Shown here: positions 1-9,252 of the stretch, one piece after another | Layout of the letters: each line of letters begins with the position of its first letter | Numbering within the stretch: the stretch's first letter is position 1 | Assembly (NCBI GenBank): GCA_016719565.1 | Contig: JADJYU010000001.1 | Span: 558,001 to 622,000, forward strand | Source: Ignavibacteria bacterium | Lineage (GTDB): Bacteria > Bacteroidota > Ignavibacteria > Tepidaquicellales > Tepidaquicellaceae | Reading direction: 5' to 3' | DNA: 64,000 nt | Program-made: the position numbers and the translations under genes | The notes under the pieces: generated by a model | What the model saw: only the letters and a program-made list of their open reading frames with translations | Told to the model about the DNA's origin: nothing | Database searches by the model: none

Positions 1-1
1 T

Positions 2-580
2 GATTTGTATGTTAATACGGAGAATGCGGAAAAGACGGAAGAGCTTTATAAAAAAATACTCGGCAAATTTGATTCGGACAGTCTGCTTAATCAGATATCA
101 TCCAAGCTTGCGTCAGCTTACACAAACTCCGGAAAGTATGATGAGGCGTTGAAATTTTATAATAAGATGCTTGATCAGGACAAGACGTTATATTATATAA
201 ATTATCAGATTGCCTATATTCATGAAGAGAAAAAAGATTTTAAAAAAGCGGTGGAAGAGTATAATAAAATTTTAAGATATGATCCGAATTACAGTCAGGT
301 GTACACGCGTCTCGGCAAGATTTATTTTGAAGAATACGACGATCTGAAAAAAGCAAAATCGTATCTTGAGAAAAGTTATTTTAAAGAGCTTGAATATACC
401 GGCTATCCGCCATATGATACTGATCTTCTGTATTATCTGGGAATGATTGCGGTAAAGGAAGAGAAAAAGCTTGAAGCGATTCTGTATTATATGGATTTGA
501 AAACCAGCGGAGGATATGATGAAGCTTCCAATAAAAAAAAATCCAGATTGCTCAAAGCGATTAAAAAACTTGATGAATGA
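2..580 (+). CDS. TPR-repeat protein, 3' part of a gene cut by the window edge
   Basis: About 190 C-terminal residues are visible and the frame is open to the left edge, so the TTG at 5 is probably not the real start. The protein is helical and carries recognisable tetratricopeptide repeats: a K-Y-D-E-A-L-K-F-Y-N-K-M-L repeat near residue 43, then K-K-A-V-E-E-Y-N-K-I-L near 80 and a G-K-I-Y-F-E-E-Y motif near 103. TPR domains act as protein-protein interaction scaffolds. No signal peptide or membrane segment is seen in this part. It lies 39 bp upstream of sdhA on the same strand and may be co-transcribed, but nothing ties it functionally to the dehydrogenase. The exact role is unknown. Confidence 0.8.
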   Translation, partial: DLYVNTENAEKTEELYKKILGKFDSDSLLNQISSKLASAYTNSGKYDEALKFYNKMLDQDKTLYYINYQIAYIHEEKKDFKKAVEEYNKILRYDPNYSQVYTRLGKIYFEEYDDLKKAKSYLEKSYFKELEYTGYPPYDTDLLYYLGMIAVKEEKKLEAILYYMDLKTSGGYDEASNKKKSRLLKAIKKLDE

Positions 581-619
581 TTTTATAAAATTAATATTAA
601 CGGAAATAAAAATTTTAAT

Positions 620-2377
620 ATGATTAAAAAGTTTGATGTGGTAATAGTGGGAGCGGGCGGCGCCGGACTCAGAGCGGCAGTCGAAATTCCAAAGGAATAT
701 TCATGCGCTGTGATCTCAAAAGTATTTCCGACACGATCTCATACAGGTACGGCGCAGGGTGGTGTCTGCGCAGCTCTCTCGAATATGGAAGATGACAGCT
801 GGGAAAATCATGCTTTTGATACTGTAAAAGGAAGTGATTATCTCGGAGATCAGGATAGTATCGAAGTGATGTGTAAAGACGCTATCAGAGCGATAATGGA
901 GCTTGAACATATGGGAATGCCGTTCAGCAGAAATGAAGACGGAAAGATAGCGCAAAGACAATTCGGCGGTCATACAAAACCCGCTGATATGAATGATCCT
1001 TACGGAAAGAGAGTCTCCGTAAAAAGAGCGTGCTATTCGGCGGACAGGACAGGTCATGTTATGCTGCAGACGCTGTATGAGAATACAATTAAAAATCAGG
1101 TTACATTCTTTTCGGAATATTTTGTTACGGAGCTCCTGATGGAAGACGGTGTGTGCAAAGGAGTAGTAGCGTTTGATATTGCAACAAGCGAACTGCATAT
1201 ATTTCAGGCAAAGGCGGTTCTCATTGCAACAGGCGGATACGGCAGAGTTTTCAGGATCACTTCGAATTCGCATGCTGGCACAGGTGACGGAATGGCATTG
1301 GTATATAAAGCAGGATTACCGCTTGAAGATATGGAGTTCTTTCAATTTCATCCGACAGGTTTATGGAAACTCGGAATCCTTGTCAGTGAAGCTGCAAGAG
1401 GCGAAGGCGGGATTTTAAAGAATAAGGACGGTGAGAGATTTATGATCAGATATGCGCCTACAGTTATGGATCTGGCGCCGAGAGATATGGTTTCAAGAGC
1501 TATTATCACGGAGATCAGAGAAGGCAGAGGGATCAGAGGAAGCGACGGAACGGATTATGTATTGCTTGACTTAACTCATCTTGGGAAAGAAGTCATTGAT
1601 GATAAACTTCCTGAGATAACAGGTTTTGCAAGGACATATCTAGGAGTCGAACCGACTACTGACCCTATCCCGATTCAGCCGACTGCGCATTATGCAATGG
1701 GCGGCATACCGACAAACGTAAACTGTGAAGTTCTGCTGAATGAGGATGGTGATATTGTAAGAGGACTTTATGCAGCGGGTGAATGCGCATGCGTTTCCGT
1801 TCACGGAGGAAACAGGCTCGGCACGAATTCTCTGCTTGACCTTGTTGTATTCGGCAGACGAGGGGGCAAAGCGATTCACGAATTTTTAAAAACAGCTTCG
1901 TTCGGTGATCTTAATGAGAACGCTGGTAAAGAGACTAACGGGACCATTAAAAAACTGATGGATAGCAAAGGGAGTGAAAAAATTTCAAATATCAGAACTG
2001 AATTACAGAACAGTATGATGGAAGACTGCGGTGTCTTCAGGACGGATGAAGGTCTCAGGAAAATGATCTCGAAATTAAAAGAGCTCAGGGAAAGATTTAA
2101 AAATATCGCAGTACAGGATAAAAGCAGAGTATTCAATACGGATCTGGTGGAAGCTCTTGAGCTTGAAAATTTATTGCTAAACGCTGAAGCCACTGTTTAC
2201 AGTGCATATGCAAGACATGAAAGCAGAGGAGCTCATACTAGAGAAGATTTTCCGGTACGCGATGATCAGAACTGGATGAAACATACTTTTGCTTTCTGGA
2301 AAGAAGATCAGGATCCGGAGTTAAAATTTAAACCGGTTGTCGTAACGCGATTTCAGCCGATGGAAAGAAAGTACTGA
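620..2377 (+). CDS. sdhA: Succinate dehydrogenase / fumarate reductase flavoprotein subunit
   Basis: This is the catalytic FAD subunit of complex II, which interconverts succinate and fumarate at the membrane face and passes electrons to SdhB. At 585 residues it is full length for the family. An N-terminal dinucleotide-binding GAGGAG motif (about residues 11-16) and the R-S-H-T-G-T-A-Q-G-G segment are present; the His of that segment is the known site of covalent FAD attachment. The Q-F-H-P-T-G active-site motif and the P-T-A-H-Y-A-M-G-G motif near residue 355 are also present, as is the C-terminal R-G-A-H-T-R-E-D motif. The ATG start gives the expected beta-strand leading into the FAD motif. 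The iron-sulfur subunit lies one gene downstream; no membrane anchor (sdhC/D) is in the window. Whether it runs as dehydrogenase or fumarate reductase cannot be told from sequence. Confidence 0.97.
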   Translation: MIKKFDVVIVGAGGAGLRAAVEIPKEYSCAVISKVFPTRSHTGTAQGGVCAALSNMEDDSWENHAFDTVKGSDYLGDQDSIEVMCKDAIRAIMELEHMGMPFSRNEDGKIAQRQFGGHTKPADMNDPYGKRVSVKRACYSADRTGHVMLQTLYENTIKNQVTFFSEYFVTELLMEDGVCKGVVAFDIATSELHIFQAKAVLIATGGYGRVFRITSNSHAGTGDGMALVYKAGLPLEDMEFFQFHPTGLWKLGILVSEAARGEGGILKNKDGERFMIRYAPTVMDLAPRDMVSRAIITEIREGRGIRGSDGTDYVLLDLTHLGKEVIDDKLPEITGFARTYLGVEPTTDPIPIQPTAHYAMGGIPTNVNCEVLLNEDGDIVRGLYAAGECACVSVHGGNRLGTNSLLDLVVFGRRGGKAIHEFLKTASFGDLNENAGKETNGTIKKLMDSKGSEKISNIRTELQNSMMEDCGVFRTDEGLRKMISKLKELRERFKNIAVQDKSRVFNTDLVEALELENLLLNAEATVYSAYARHESRGAHTREDFPVRDDQNWMKHTFAFWKEDQDPELKFKPVVVTRFQPMERKY

Positions 2378-2378
2378 T

Positions 2379-3173
2379 TTGAAATTTTGTCTGCATTTAA
2401 AATATGCAAAGTCATATTTAATTTCAGTAGTGATTGTTCTTTGCTTTTTCGCGCAGGGATTTGCTCAGATTGAAAATCTGAATTTGAGATTCGGTAAGTA
2501 TAATTTCCAGACAAAATTTGATTCCGCAGAATACATTACTACATTAAAGGTTTTCAGAGAAGGCAAAAAAATTTTCGAGGAAAAATATTATGACCTTATT
2601 CCGGAAATTAAAAATGCGGATCTCGACGGAGATGGAAAAGATGAAATTCTTATTGCAATGTATAGCGGCGGTGCTCACTGCTGCACTAATTTATTCGCAG
2701 GAAAAATAAGCAAAGGAAAATTTATTATAACTGATTCTATCTATTGGGGAAATTCATTATTCATAATGAAAGATCTGAATGCAGACGGTAAGCTTGAATT
2801 TACCGGAGTAAATGATGTCTATGCTTATATTTTTACAAACTATGCCCAGTCACGATTTCCCGTTTTGATTTATGCTTATAAGAATAACAGATTTGTAAAA
2901 GTTACAGATAAATTTCCGGATGTAATAAACGAAAGATTAACTGATCTGAAGAAAGAACTTGAAGAATATAAAAACTTTCGGTGTGAAGAAGCGGGGGCGG
3001 AAACATTTAACACTGATGCAGGCGCCGTAAAGGCAATACTCGCGGCGATCACGGAAGAGTATAAGTCGCTCGGCAGGATCGAAGAAGGTTATAAACTTAT
3101 TGATGAATTTTACAAATGCACTGACTCGGAAATTTTTAAGGATCAATTAAGGAATGATTTTTTACTGAAATAA
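2379..3173 (+). CDS. Secreted protein with EF-hand/FG-GAP-like Ca-binding loops
   Basis: The 264-residue product begins with a clear signal peptide: a basic start, a hydrophobic core L-I-S-V-V-I-V-L-C-F-F, and probable cleavage after A-Q-G-F-A-Q. Two acidic loops, D-L-D-G-D-G-K-D-E near residue 85 and D-L-N-A-D-G-K-L-E near 132, match the DxDxDGxxE pattern of FG-GAP/VCBS blades and calcium loops. A CC pair lies near residue 101. The start is a TTG two bases after the sdhA stop, chosen because it is directly followed by the signal peptide; such tight spacing suggests co-transcription with sdhA and sdhB. The product should be periplasmic or exported. Its function is unknown, and a link to complex II is only positional. 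Confidence 0.72.
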   Translation: MKFCLHLKYAKSYLISVVIVLCFFAQGFAQIENLNLRFGKYNFQTKFDSAEYITTLKVFREGKKIFEEKYYDLIPEIKNADLDGDGKDEILIAMYSGGAHCCTNLFAGKISKGKFIITDSIYWGNSLFIMKDLNADGKLEFTGVNDVYAYIFTNYAQSRFPVLIYAYKNNRFVKVTDKFPDVINERLTDLKKELEEYKNFRCEEAGAETFNTDAGAVKAILAAITEEYKSLGRIEEGYKLIDEFYKCTDSEIFKDQLRNDFLLK

Positions 3174-3196
3174 ATTACAATTTTTTATATAACACT

Positions 3197-3907
3197 ATGG
3201 ACATACAGGTAAAAATTTTAAGATACAATCCGGAGAAAGACAACGAACCGTATTATCAGGATTTCAATGTAAAAGGTGTAAGCGAAGACTGGCGCTTACT
3301 GGATGTGCTGCATGAGATAAAGTGGAATTATGATTCGTCACTGACATTCAGAAGATCCTGCGCACACGGAATTTGCGGCAGCGACGGAATGAAAGTAAAT
3401 GGCAGGAACAGGCTTGCCTGTGCGCTTCTTCTTAAATACATCAACACGAAAAAACCGATTGTTATAGAGCCGCTTCCTTCACTGCCGATAATAAAAGATC
3501 TTGTAGTGGACATGTCAAGCTTTTTCAATAAATACGAAGTCGTAAAACCGTATCTGATCACCAATACTCCACCGCCTCCGGATAGCGAGAGGATTCAGTC
3601 TAATGAAGACGCAGAAAAACTTTTTGAATCCGCTAAATGTATATTGTGCGCATGCTGCACTACGAGTTGTCCTTCTACCTGGACAAATGAAAATTATCTG
3701 GGTCCGGCCGCTATGCTGAAAGCTTATAGATTTATTAATGATACAAGAGATGAAGGCGCTGATGAAAGGCTTGATATACTTGACACTCCCGACGGTATAT
3801 GGAGATGTCATACTATTTTTAACTGTATCGAAGCTTGCCCGAAAGAAATAAATATTACATGGCATCTTTCTCAGCTTAAGAAAAGGATCTCTTCAAGAGA
3901 GATGTAA
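3197..3907 (+). CDS. sdhB: Succinate dehydrogenase / fumarate reductase iron-sulfur subunit
   Basis: The electron-transfer subunit of complex II, 236 residues, normal length. The N-terminal ferredoxin fold has the [2Fe-2S] ligands in C-A-H-G-I-C-G-S-D-G plus a later Cys in R-L-A-C. The C-terminal domain has C-I-L-C-A-C-C-T-T-S-C-P (about residue 148) and C-H-T-I-F-N-C-I-E-A-C-P (about 210), which in this family bind the [4Fe-4S] and [3Fe-4S] clusters. It carries electrons from SdhA flavin to the quinone site. It is the last gene of the apparent sdhA-orf-sdhB unit and is followed by an inverted repeat. An sdhC-type anchor is not adjacent, so it must be upstream of the window or elsewhere. Confidence 0.97.
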   Translation: MDIQVKILRYNPEKDNEPYYQDFNVKGVSEDWRLLDVLHEIKWNYDSSLTFRRSCAHGICGSDGMKVNGRNRLACALLLKYINTKKPIVIEPLPSLPIIKDLVVDMSSFFNKYEVVKPYLITNTPPPPDSERIQSNEDAEKLFESAKCILCACCTTSCPSTWTNENYLGPAAMLKAYRFINDTRDEGADERLDILDTPDGIWRCHTIFNCIEACPKEINITWHLSQLKKRISSREM

Positions 3908-3920
3908 ATAAAATTTTAAA

Positions 3921-3962
3921 AGCGAAAAAACATTTAGAATTAATTAAAAATATTTTTTCGCT
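3921..3962. terminator. Inverted repeat after sdhB, possible terminator
   Basis: A perfect 10-bp stem, AGCGAAAAAA (3921-3930) pairing with TTTTTTCGCT (3953-3962), flanks a 22-base AT-rich loop 14 bp after the sdhB stop. The arms supply an A-tract and a T-tract, so it could act in both directions between sdhB and the converging minus-strand gene. The stem is AT-rich and the loop is long, so strength is uncertain. Confidence 0.45.
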
Positions 3963-4057
3963 AATTAAGTTAAAACTTATAAGAACTGCAAATACCTAAC
4001 CTTGTTTTGCTGATTTTTGAATTCTGGCCTTTATGAAATAATCCTTACTAATATTCG

Positions 4058-5479
4058 TTACAAAGATTCAGCATTTTTAACTTCATGTGAATGCTCCGCA
4101 GTTTTCAATCTCTCAGCTAATTTTTCCGCCTGTCCCCTGAGCTCGTTCACTGCTGTGCTTTCCCATAACTCTCCTTTCAGATTTGATCCTAAGGTAAATA
4201 AACTTATGTGAGGTTTGCCTTCTGAGTTTATTACCTGAAAAGTTTCCGTGTCTGCAGTAATGCCAAGTTTGAGTTTGTCCTGAGTAAGAATTCCTTTGAT
4301 TAGACAATTTTTCAGAAAACTTTTTTCAACATTCATCAGATCCGTTTCCGGACCGGTGCAGTTTATGATACGGGATACTTTTAATTTCTGCATAGTGTGA
4401 TCATGATGATTAAAAAATTCAACCGTAATAAAATTATCTGATTCGATTATATCTATTATCTTTCCTGAATTTATATGAAGTCTGCCGTCAATCTGAAGCT
4501 TCTGGATTTTGTCGTGCATGTGAAGCGGAATCCTGTGACGCGCTACTCCCCACAAGTGACGCAGTCGTGACATAAATAATTCTTTCTCATTGTCGGTAAA
4601 TTTTTTCCAGATCTTCTGAGTATGCGGTCTGAGTGAATCAATTACAGGTTCTGCCGAAACACCGTATTCCCTGACCATCTTAATATGTTTATTAACGAGT
4701 TTTACTAGTTCAAACAATGATAAATTATCCGAAAGCTCATCCGTCAACTTGGTATATTTCAGTCCGTTGTGCCTGTGCGGTAAAATGTTAAAACCATTCG
4801 GGGAGATAGAAAATATTTCACCTTTGAAACCCTGCTCAAGTAATCCGATAACAGTATCTACCATTGTCAGACCGTTCCCGATAAGTAATACCGGCAGATC
4901 ATTGTTCAAATCTTTTACCGAATCAATCAGCCAGGGGTTTTGGTAATAGTTTTTACTTTTATAAAATTCATTGTTTTTAACAACCGGATTTCGCGGTATC
5001 TGATTACCGGTAGCTATTATACATTCGTCAAATATCAGATTACTTTCATTTTCCAACAGTAAGGATACAGAGTTTTCATTTACGTCAAGATCAATTACAA
5101 AACTGTCAATAACATTTACATCAATTCCTTTTGAATCCGCAGTCTTAATAGTATCAGCCCAGATCTCCGTTAGATATTCGCCGTATAGTTTTCTCGGTAA
5201 GAATGAATTTTCAATAAGAGTTTTGTCTCTGTCCTGAAATTCAGATCTCGACATTACCCAATCCAAAAAGTGGTCGGGTTTGTCCGGATATGCGCTCATC
5301 TTTCCGGTGATAACATTCAGTATATGTTTTTCGGAATACGGATTGTATGCAACGCCTTTGTTAAATGTTTCCCTTTCGTTGATTATTGTGATCTCACAGG
5401 ATCCGCTTGATTTGGTTATAAGCTGGACAGCAGTCATTGTTCCGGTAAATCCGCCGCCGATGATTCCGATTTTTTTCAT
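4058..5479 (-). CDS. FAD/NAD(P)-binding protein (NAD_binding_9-type)
   Basis: A 473-residue flavoprotein-like protein. Its N terminus is a Rossmann strand with the G-I-I-G-G-G-F-T-G-T motif (residues 5-14), the dinucleotide-binding signature. C-I-I-A-T-G-N-Q-I-P follows near residue 153, and a second nucleotide motif V-L-L-I-G-N-G-L-T-M-V-D lies near 196. I-I-N-C-T-G-P-E-T-D near residue 367 is the usual A-T-G/C-T-G-P closing motif. This layout fits the family of uncharacterised FAD-NAD(P) proteins related to HCN and L-lysine/ornithine monooxygenase-like enzymes. It has no signal peptide, so it should be cytoplasmic. It is a solitary gene converging on the sdh unit. The substrate is unknown. 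Confidence 0.8.
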   Translation of the reverse strand: MKKIGIIGGGFTGTMTAVQLITKSSGSCEITIINERETFNKGVAYNPYSEKHILNVITGKMSAYPDKPDHFLDWVMSRSEFQDRDKTLIENSFLPRKLYGEYLTEIWADTIKTADSKGIDVNVIDSFVIDLDVNENSVSLLLENESNLIFDECIIATGNQIPRNPVVKNNEFYKSKNYYQNPWLIDSVKDLNNDLPVLLIGNGLTMVDTVIGLLEQGFKGEIFSISPNGFNILPHRHNGLKYTKLTDELSDNLSLFELVKLVNKHIKMVREYGVSAEPVIDSLRPHTQKIWKKFTDNEKELFMSRLRHLWGVARHRIPLHMHDKIQKLQIDGRLHINSGKIIDIIESDNFITVEFFNHHDHTMQKLKVSRIINCTGPETDLMNVEKSFLKNCLIKGILTQDKLKLGITADTETFQVINSEGKPHISLFTLGSNLKGELWESTAVNELRGQAEKLAERLKTAEHSHEVKNAESL

Positions 5480-5638
5480 TTGATAAAAATTAATTTATTA
5501 AAAATTTTTACAGCATGTATTTAAACAATTAATCCCTAATACAACATAAACCGATCAGAGAATTATTTGTTATAAGTAGATTGTTTATTAAAATTACCAT
5601 TCACATTTAGTTATTTCAATTCTATATTTTTGAAATTT

Positions 5639-7804
5639 CTATTCCACAACAATATCAATTATCATATCACCAACCATTATTTTATCAACAGTTTGCATTC
5701 CATCCGTTACCTTTCCGAAGATGGTATATTTTCCGTCAAGATGCGGAGTAGCCGAATGCGTGATGAAGAACTGACTGCCTTCCGTATCTTTTCCGCTTGA
5801 GGCCATTCCAACATATCCGGTCTCATATTCCAGTGGTGAGAATTCGCTGCGTATTGAATAGCCCGGTCCGCCGTATCCCGTGCCAGTCGGATCTCCGCCC
5901 TGTATTACAAAATTTGAAACAACTCTGTGAAAGATCGTTCCGTCATAAAAATTTCTCTCAGACAATTTCAGAAAATTCAATACCGTCATCGGAGCCGCAT
6001 CCGGAAATAACTCTATTCTGATATCTCCTTTTGATGTTTTGATCACAATGTTTTTTTTCTTATTCATCGAATCAAAAAAATTTCTGTCAAAGTCCGTCCT
6101 CGGATTAAACTGAACCGGATATTTTTTCCAAGTGATCTTTTCCAGCGCATCAGCCGACGCCTTCGCTATTTCGTAATTGCCGTAATTAAGATTTTTCTCA
6201 AGAGTTTCTATTGTATTTTTATTGTGAAGATCTTTCATTGCGTCGATGAAGATCATTATGACAGCTTCGTCTTCAGGAAACTTCAGTTCATTATAATCAA
6301 ATAAAATAACCGAAGAAGTCTCCTCTCTGTATTCGCTGAAGATAGTATCTTTAAGCGCAGTAAGACAAATGTCCGTGATGACGGGATCTTTTGAACCGGC
6401 AAATTCCGTGAACATTAACCTAAACATGTTTCTGTCATTATCTTCGGTCTTTGACATAAGTGAAGAAAGCATCCTTACAAATCCTCTGTATATCTTTGCT
6501 AGCTCTTTACCCGAGATCATTTCACCCGAGCTGATTTCATTTTTGTCATTATATCTTTTTACTTCAGCGCTGATACTGTCTCGTACTTCATTAAATATTT
6601 TATAATCATTAAAATTTCCAAAAGCGGTTACAATGCTTCCTTTAAGATCATAGTCATCCGTTTCAGAAAATGTTTTGAGCAGATCCGTTCTGATCTCATC
6701 ACGATACATCTGAGATAAAGTATGTGCAACTCCGGATCTCTGAAGTGACGTCAAAGTATCTTTGGAATTCAATGCAAGAATAAGTTCGTTCTTCAGGGAT
6801 TCCGCTAATGGGGTAAGAATATAATTTTTTGAATTCCGGATATCCTTTAAAAGATCACCTGCCGCTGAAATACCGGCGAGAGATACATGCAGATTACTGT
6901 CAGTAATTGCGCTGCCGAGAACATCCAGTAAAGCCGAAGTCTGATCCGCTGAAGAATCAATATTATAATTTCTCAGTGAGTTTAAAATATTTACTTTAAC
7001 CCGCCAGTCTTTTTCCTCATCAAAAGTATCGAGAGTATAATCCAGCATCAGATTATCTTTAAGCTTTCCGAGCGCGCTGAATGCCCACATTCTCGTCTGC
7101 GCATCGCCGGATATCGCCAGCGAAAAAATTTCCTGTTTGGCGTTTTCAATCAGACTTCTGTCACCCATTCTCCAGAAAGCAAATGCTGCATTACGTAAAG
7201 TGAGTTTATCGGTTGAAGTGTTAACGAGCCTTTTAAGATACTCAACTGACTTTTCATTTTTGATATTTCTTAATGCAAAACGAGCAACAGCCATAACGGA
7301 GGCGCTGCGGATTTGTTCGTCTGCGGAATAAATGAGATCATCTCTCCGGAAAAGTTCATCCAGATTTTTTATGTTGCCAATTTTACCGATCGCATCAATT
7401 ACATAAACTCCCGATTCAAGCATTTCCTTTTCATAGTCCGATCTGTTATTCAGAATTGTACTGAGCATACTCCGGCTTGCATCGCAGTCGATCTGCCCCA
7501 GCATAAATGCAGCTGCTTTGATGTCATCTTTAGTCGGATAATCTTTAAACGGACCTGCGAAAAGAAAATCAATATCGCTGACAGTATTACTGTCGCTAAT
7601 ATTTGCAAGCGCGTAAATTGCGTTCTGTCTCAGCACCGGATCAAGTGAGTGAAGATATTCTTTAAGTTTGTTGTCTTTACCTAATGACCTTGTATCGCGG
7701 AGTTCGATGATCTCAAAATTCTGATCGGAAATATTTTGTGCATTATTTTCCTGTGAAAAGAAAAATAAAAATATTAATGCTAAGTAAGTGAAGTAAAATT
7801 TCAT
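5639..7804 (-). CDS. Exported HEAT-repeat protein with C-terminal cyclophilin peptidyl-prolyl isomerase
   Basis: A 721-residue fusion. An N-terminal signal peptide (Y-L-A-L-I-F-L-F-F-F-S) is followed by about 530 residues of alpha-helical HEAT/armadillo-like repeats (A-L-A-N-I-S-D, A-F-A-F-W-R-M-G-D, A-F-S-A-L-G-K-L). The last ~150 residues are a complete cyclophilin domain: I-F-H-R-V-V-S-N-F-V-I-Q-G-G-D-P carries the catalytic Arg, followed by G-S-Q-F-F-I-T and L-D-G-K-Y-T-I-F-G-K-V. Cyclophilins catalyse cis-trans isomerisation of X-Pro bonds; the repeats probably present clients or anchor partners in the periplasm. Upstream is a 294-residue exported protein gene only 21 bp away on the same strand, so an operon with it and the nucleotidase gene is likely. 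Confidence 0.88.
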   Translation of the reverse strand: MKFYFTYLALIFLFFFSQENNAQNISDQNFEIIELRDTRSLGKDNKLKEYLHSLDPVLRQNAIYALANISDSNTVSDIDFLFAGPFKDYPTKDDIKAAAFMLGQIDCDASRSMLSTILNNRSDYEKEMLESGVYVIDAIGKIGNIKNLDELFRRDDLIYSADEQIRSASVMAVARFALRNIKNEKSVEYLKRLVNTSTDKLTLRNAAFAFWRMGDRSLIENAKQEIFSLAISGDAQTRMWAFSALGKLKDNLMLDYTLDTFDEEKDWRVKVNILNSLRNYNIDSSADQTSALLDVLGSAITDSNLHVSLAGISAAGDLLKDIRNSKNYILTPLAESLKNELILALNSKDTLTSLQRSGVAHTLSQMYRDEIRTDLLKTFSETDDYDLKGSIVTAFGNFNDYKIFNEVRDSISAEVKRYNDKNEISSGEMISGKELAKIYRGFVRMLSSLMSKTEDNDRNMFRLMFTEFAGSKDPVITDICLTALKDTIFSEYREETSSVILFDYNELKFPEDEAVIMIFIDAMKDLHNKNTIETLEKNLNYGNYEIAKASADALEKITWKKYPVQFNPRTDFDRNFFDSMNKKKNIVIKTSKGDIRIELFPDAAPMTVLNFLKLSERNFYDGTIFHRVVSNFVIQGGDPTGTGYGGPGYSIRSEFSPLEYETGYVGMASSGKDTEGSQFFITHSATPHLDGKYTIFGKVTDGMQTVDKIMVGDMIIDIVVE

Positions 7805-7825
7805 TCAGATAAATATTAAAATAGA

Positions 7826-8710
7826 TTATAATTTAAGTCCGAAACCAATAGTGATTTTTTTTGTAATGTCAGAGTCTGTTTCCTCCTGTGAGTATTTTGC
7901 ATTCAGAGAAGATCTTTCCTTTTGATCAAAATAAAATGTTGCCGTTCCTTCATATTTATACCGTGAAATTCTGATGTCGTCAAATTCACTGAAATAATTT
8001 CCGTAAAGATCAAACTGCAGATAATATCTTTTGAAAGTCAGGTTTCCTGCGTAAGAGCCGTAATAGTAATTTGTATTGTAATTAAAATTTCCGTCATATA
8101 CTCTGTCAAAGTTAATTCCGAATATTGGATTGAATCCTATAACCCATCTGTTGTCTTCTTGGCTGCCGTCATATTTGAATTTAATGTTTGTTACATTTCT
8201 CACAGGTAAAAAAAACTTAGGGAACTGCGGGACGAAGAATAAACTCACCTTTCCAATTTCTTCCTTAGTGAAAAAATCTTTTGAGTAAGATATTAAAGGT
8301 TCGAGCTTTCCGCTTCCGCCGGAATAATTGTATATTCTGTAATAAGAACTCACGCCTGCAGTTAACTTGTCCGACTGATCTTTTGATTTGGAAGAATAGT
8401 CAAACTGCACAAAAGGAGTTACGCCGGATTTTTCATAATTAAATCCTTTATAAGAAACGGCGATATCAATTAAGTAAACCGCTTTCTCGTCATTGTCTTT
8501 TTTGTAAGAAAAAAGCGCCGGCTTGTTGGTTTCGTTTTCGGATGTAAATGATTTTCGAATATCAATTATATCCTGAATGTTGTCAAGTAATGAAAGTGTC
8601 GGCTTATCAGAATCAGTGCTCTTTTTTTTCTTGCTTTGAGACTCTGCGATTCCGGAAATGGAAATGAGAATTAGAATGGACATAAATATTATCAGCATGA
8701 AATTATTCAC
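7826..8710 (-). CDS. Exported beta-rich protein, possible outer-membrane protein
   Basis: A 294-residue protein with a hydrophobic N-terminal signal (L-I-I-F-M-S-I-L-I-L-I-S-I-S-G-I-A-E-S) followed by a Lys/Ser-rich linker. The rest alternates aromatic and polar residues in short strands (Y-K-G-F-N-Y, F-N-Y-N-T-N-Y-Y-Y-G, F-Y-F-D-Q-K) and ends in I-G-F-G-L-K-L. That pattern fits an outer-membrane barrel, although no named family was recognised. The GTG start overlaps the stop of the upstream nucleotidase gene as GTGA, implying translational coupling; a downstream ATG at codon 5 is an alternative start. Confidence 0.65.
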   Translation of the reverse strand: MNNFMLIIFMSILILISISGIAESQSKKKKSTDSDKPTLSLLDNIQDIIDIRKSFTSENETNKPALFSYKKDNDEKAVYLIDIAVSYKGFNYEKSGVTPFVQFDYSSKSKDQSDKLTAGVSSYYRIYNYSGGSGKLEPLISYSKDFFTKEEIGKVSLFFVPQFPKFFLPVRNVTNIKFKYDGSQEDNRWVIGFNPIFGINFDRVYDGNFNYNTNYYYGSYAGNLTFKRYYLQFDLYGNYFSEFDDIRISRYKYEGTATFYFDQKERSSLNAKYSQEETDSDITKKITIGFGLKL

Positions 8711-9252
8711 TGTATATTCAGAACTTCCTTCCAGTTATCCCATGTCAGTCTTCTGTTTCCCGTTATGTTTCTGTTATATGGCTGGTCATAAATTACGTGC
8801 TCCCATTCGGGAATGCATGAACCTTTAATATCAGGTTTGTCATCAATTAGCACATCGCCTTTGACGACTGTTTTGTCGCGCGTGAGGATTATGTTATTCA
8901 CCCAGTCTGTGCCGAGATGTTCATATACCCAGTGAAATTTTTCGAGCACGCAGTTCTCATATTTAGGAAGCATCGGACTTGTGCATAGAAAAACATGATT
9001 GAGAGAGTTCTTAATTTCCTTTAGAGCTTCAATAGCTCCGGGCATTGGCGGCAGATTCTGATAGAATCCCGGACTGTGATAAATCTCCTGAACAAATTCT
9101 GAAAACTCCTGAGGATATTGCTCTCTTACATAAAAACCTTTCCTGTTTTCAAGCGGTATGTGGGTTTTTTCCGGATGAGTTTCTTTCCATCTCCTAAGAA
9201 AATCCCCTTCAAAATCAGCTATGACGCCGTCCATGTCTATGAGAAGTCTCAA
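8707..9252 (-). CDS. 5'(3')-deoxyribonucleotidase-like HAD phosphatase (NT5C type)
   Basis: A 181-residue HAD-superfamily protein. Motif I is D-M-D-G-V-I-A-D at residues 6-13, with the two catalytic Asp residues. Motif II is S/T in F-L-C-T-S-P near residue 93, and motif IV is D-V-L-I-D-D-K-P-D near 133. Length and the motif pattern fit the NT5C family, which dephosphorylates (deoxy)ribonucleoside monophosphates in the cytoplasm. It is first gene of a probable three-gene minus-strand unit whose other members are exported, so the grouping may be incidental. Substrate preference cannot be read from the sequence. Confidence 0.82.
   Translation of the reverse strand: MRLLIDMDGVIADFEGDFLRRWKETHPEKTHIPLENRKGFYVREQYPQEFSEFVQEIYHSPGFYQNLPPMPGAIEALKEIKNSLNHVFLCTSPMLPKYENCVLEKFHWVYEHLGTDWVNNIILTRDKTVVKGDVLIDDKPDIKGSCIPEWEHVIYDQPYNRNITGNRRLTWDNWKEVLNIQ

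Noticed and set aside
716..1273. Long minus-strand open frame opposite sdhA
   Set aside because: It lies wholly inside the well-supported sdhA gene and has no recognisable domain; it mirrors sdhA codon bias.
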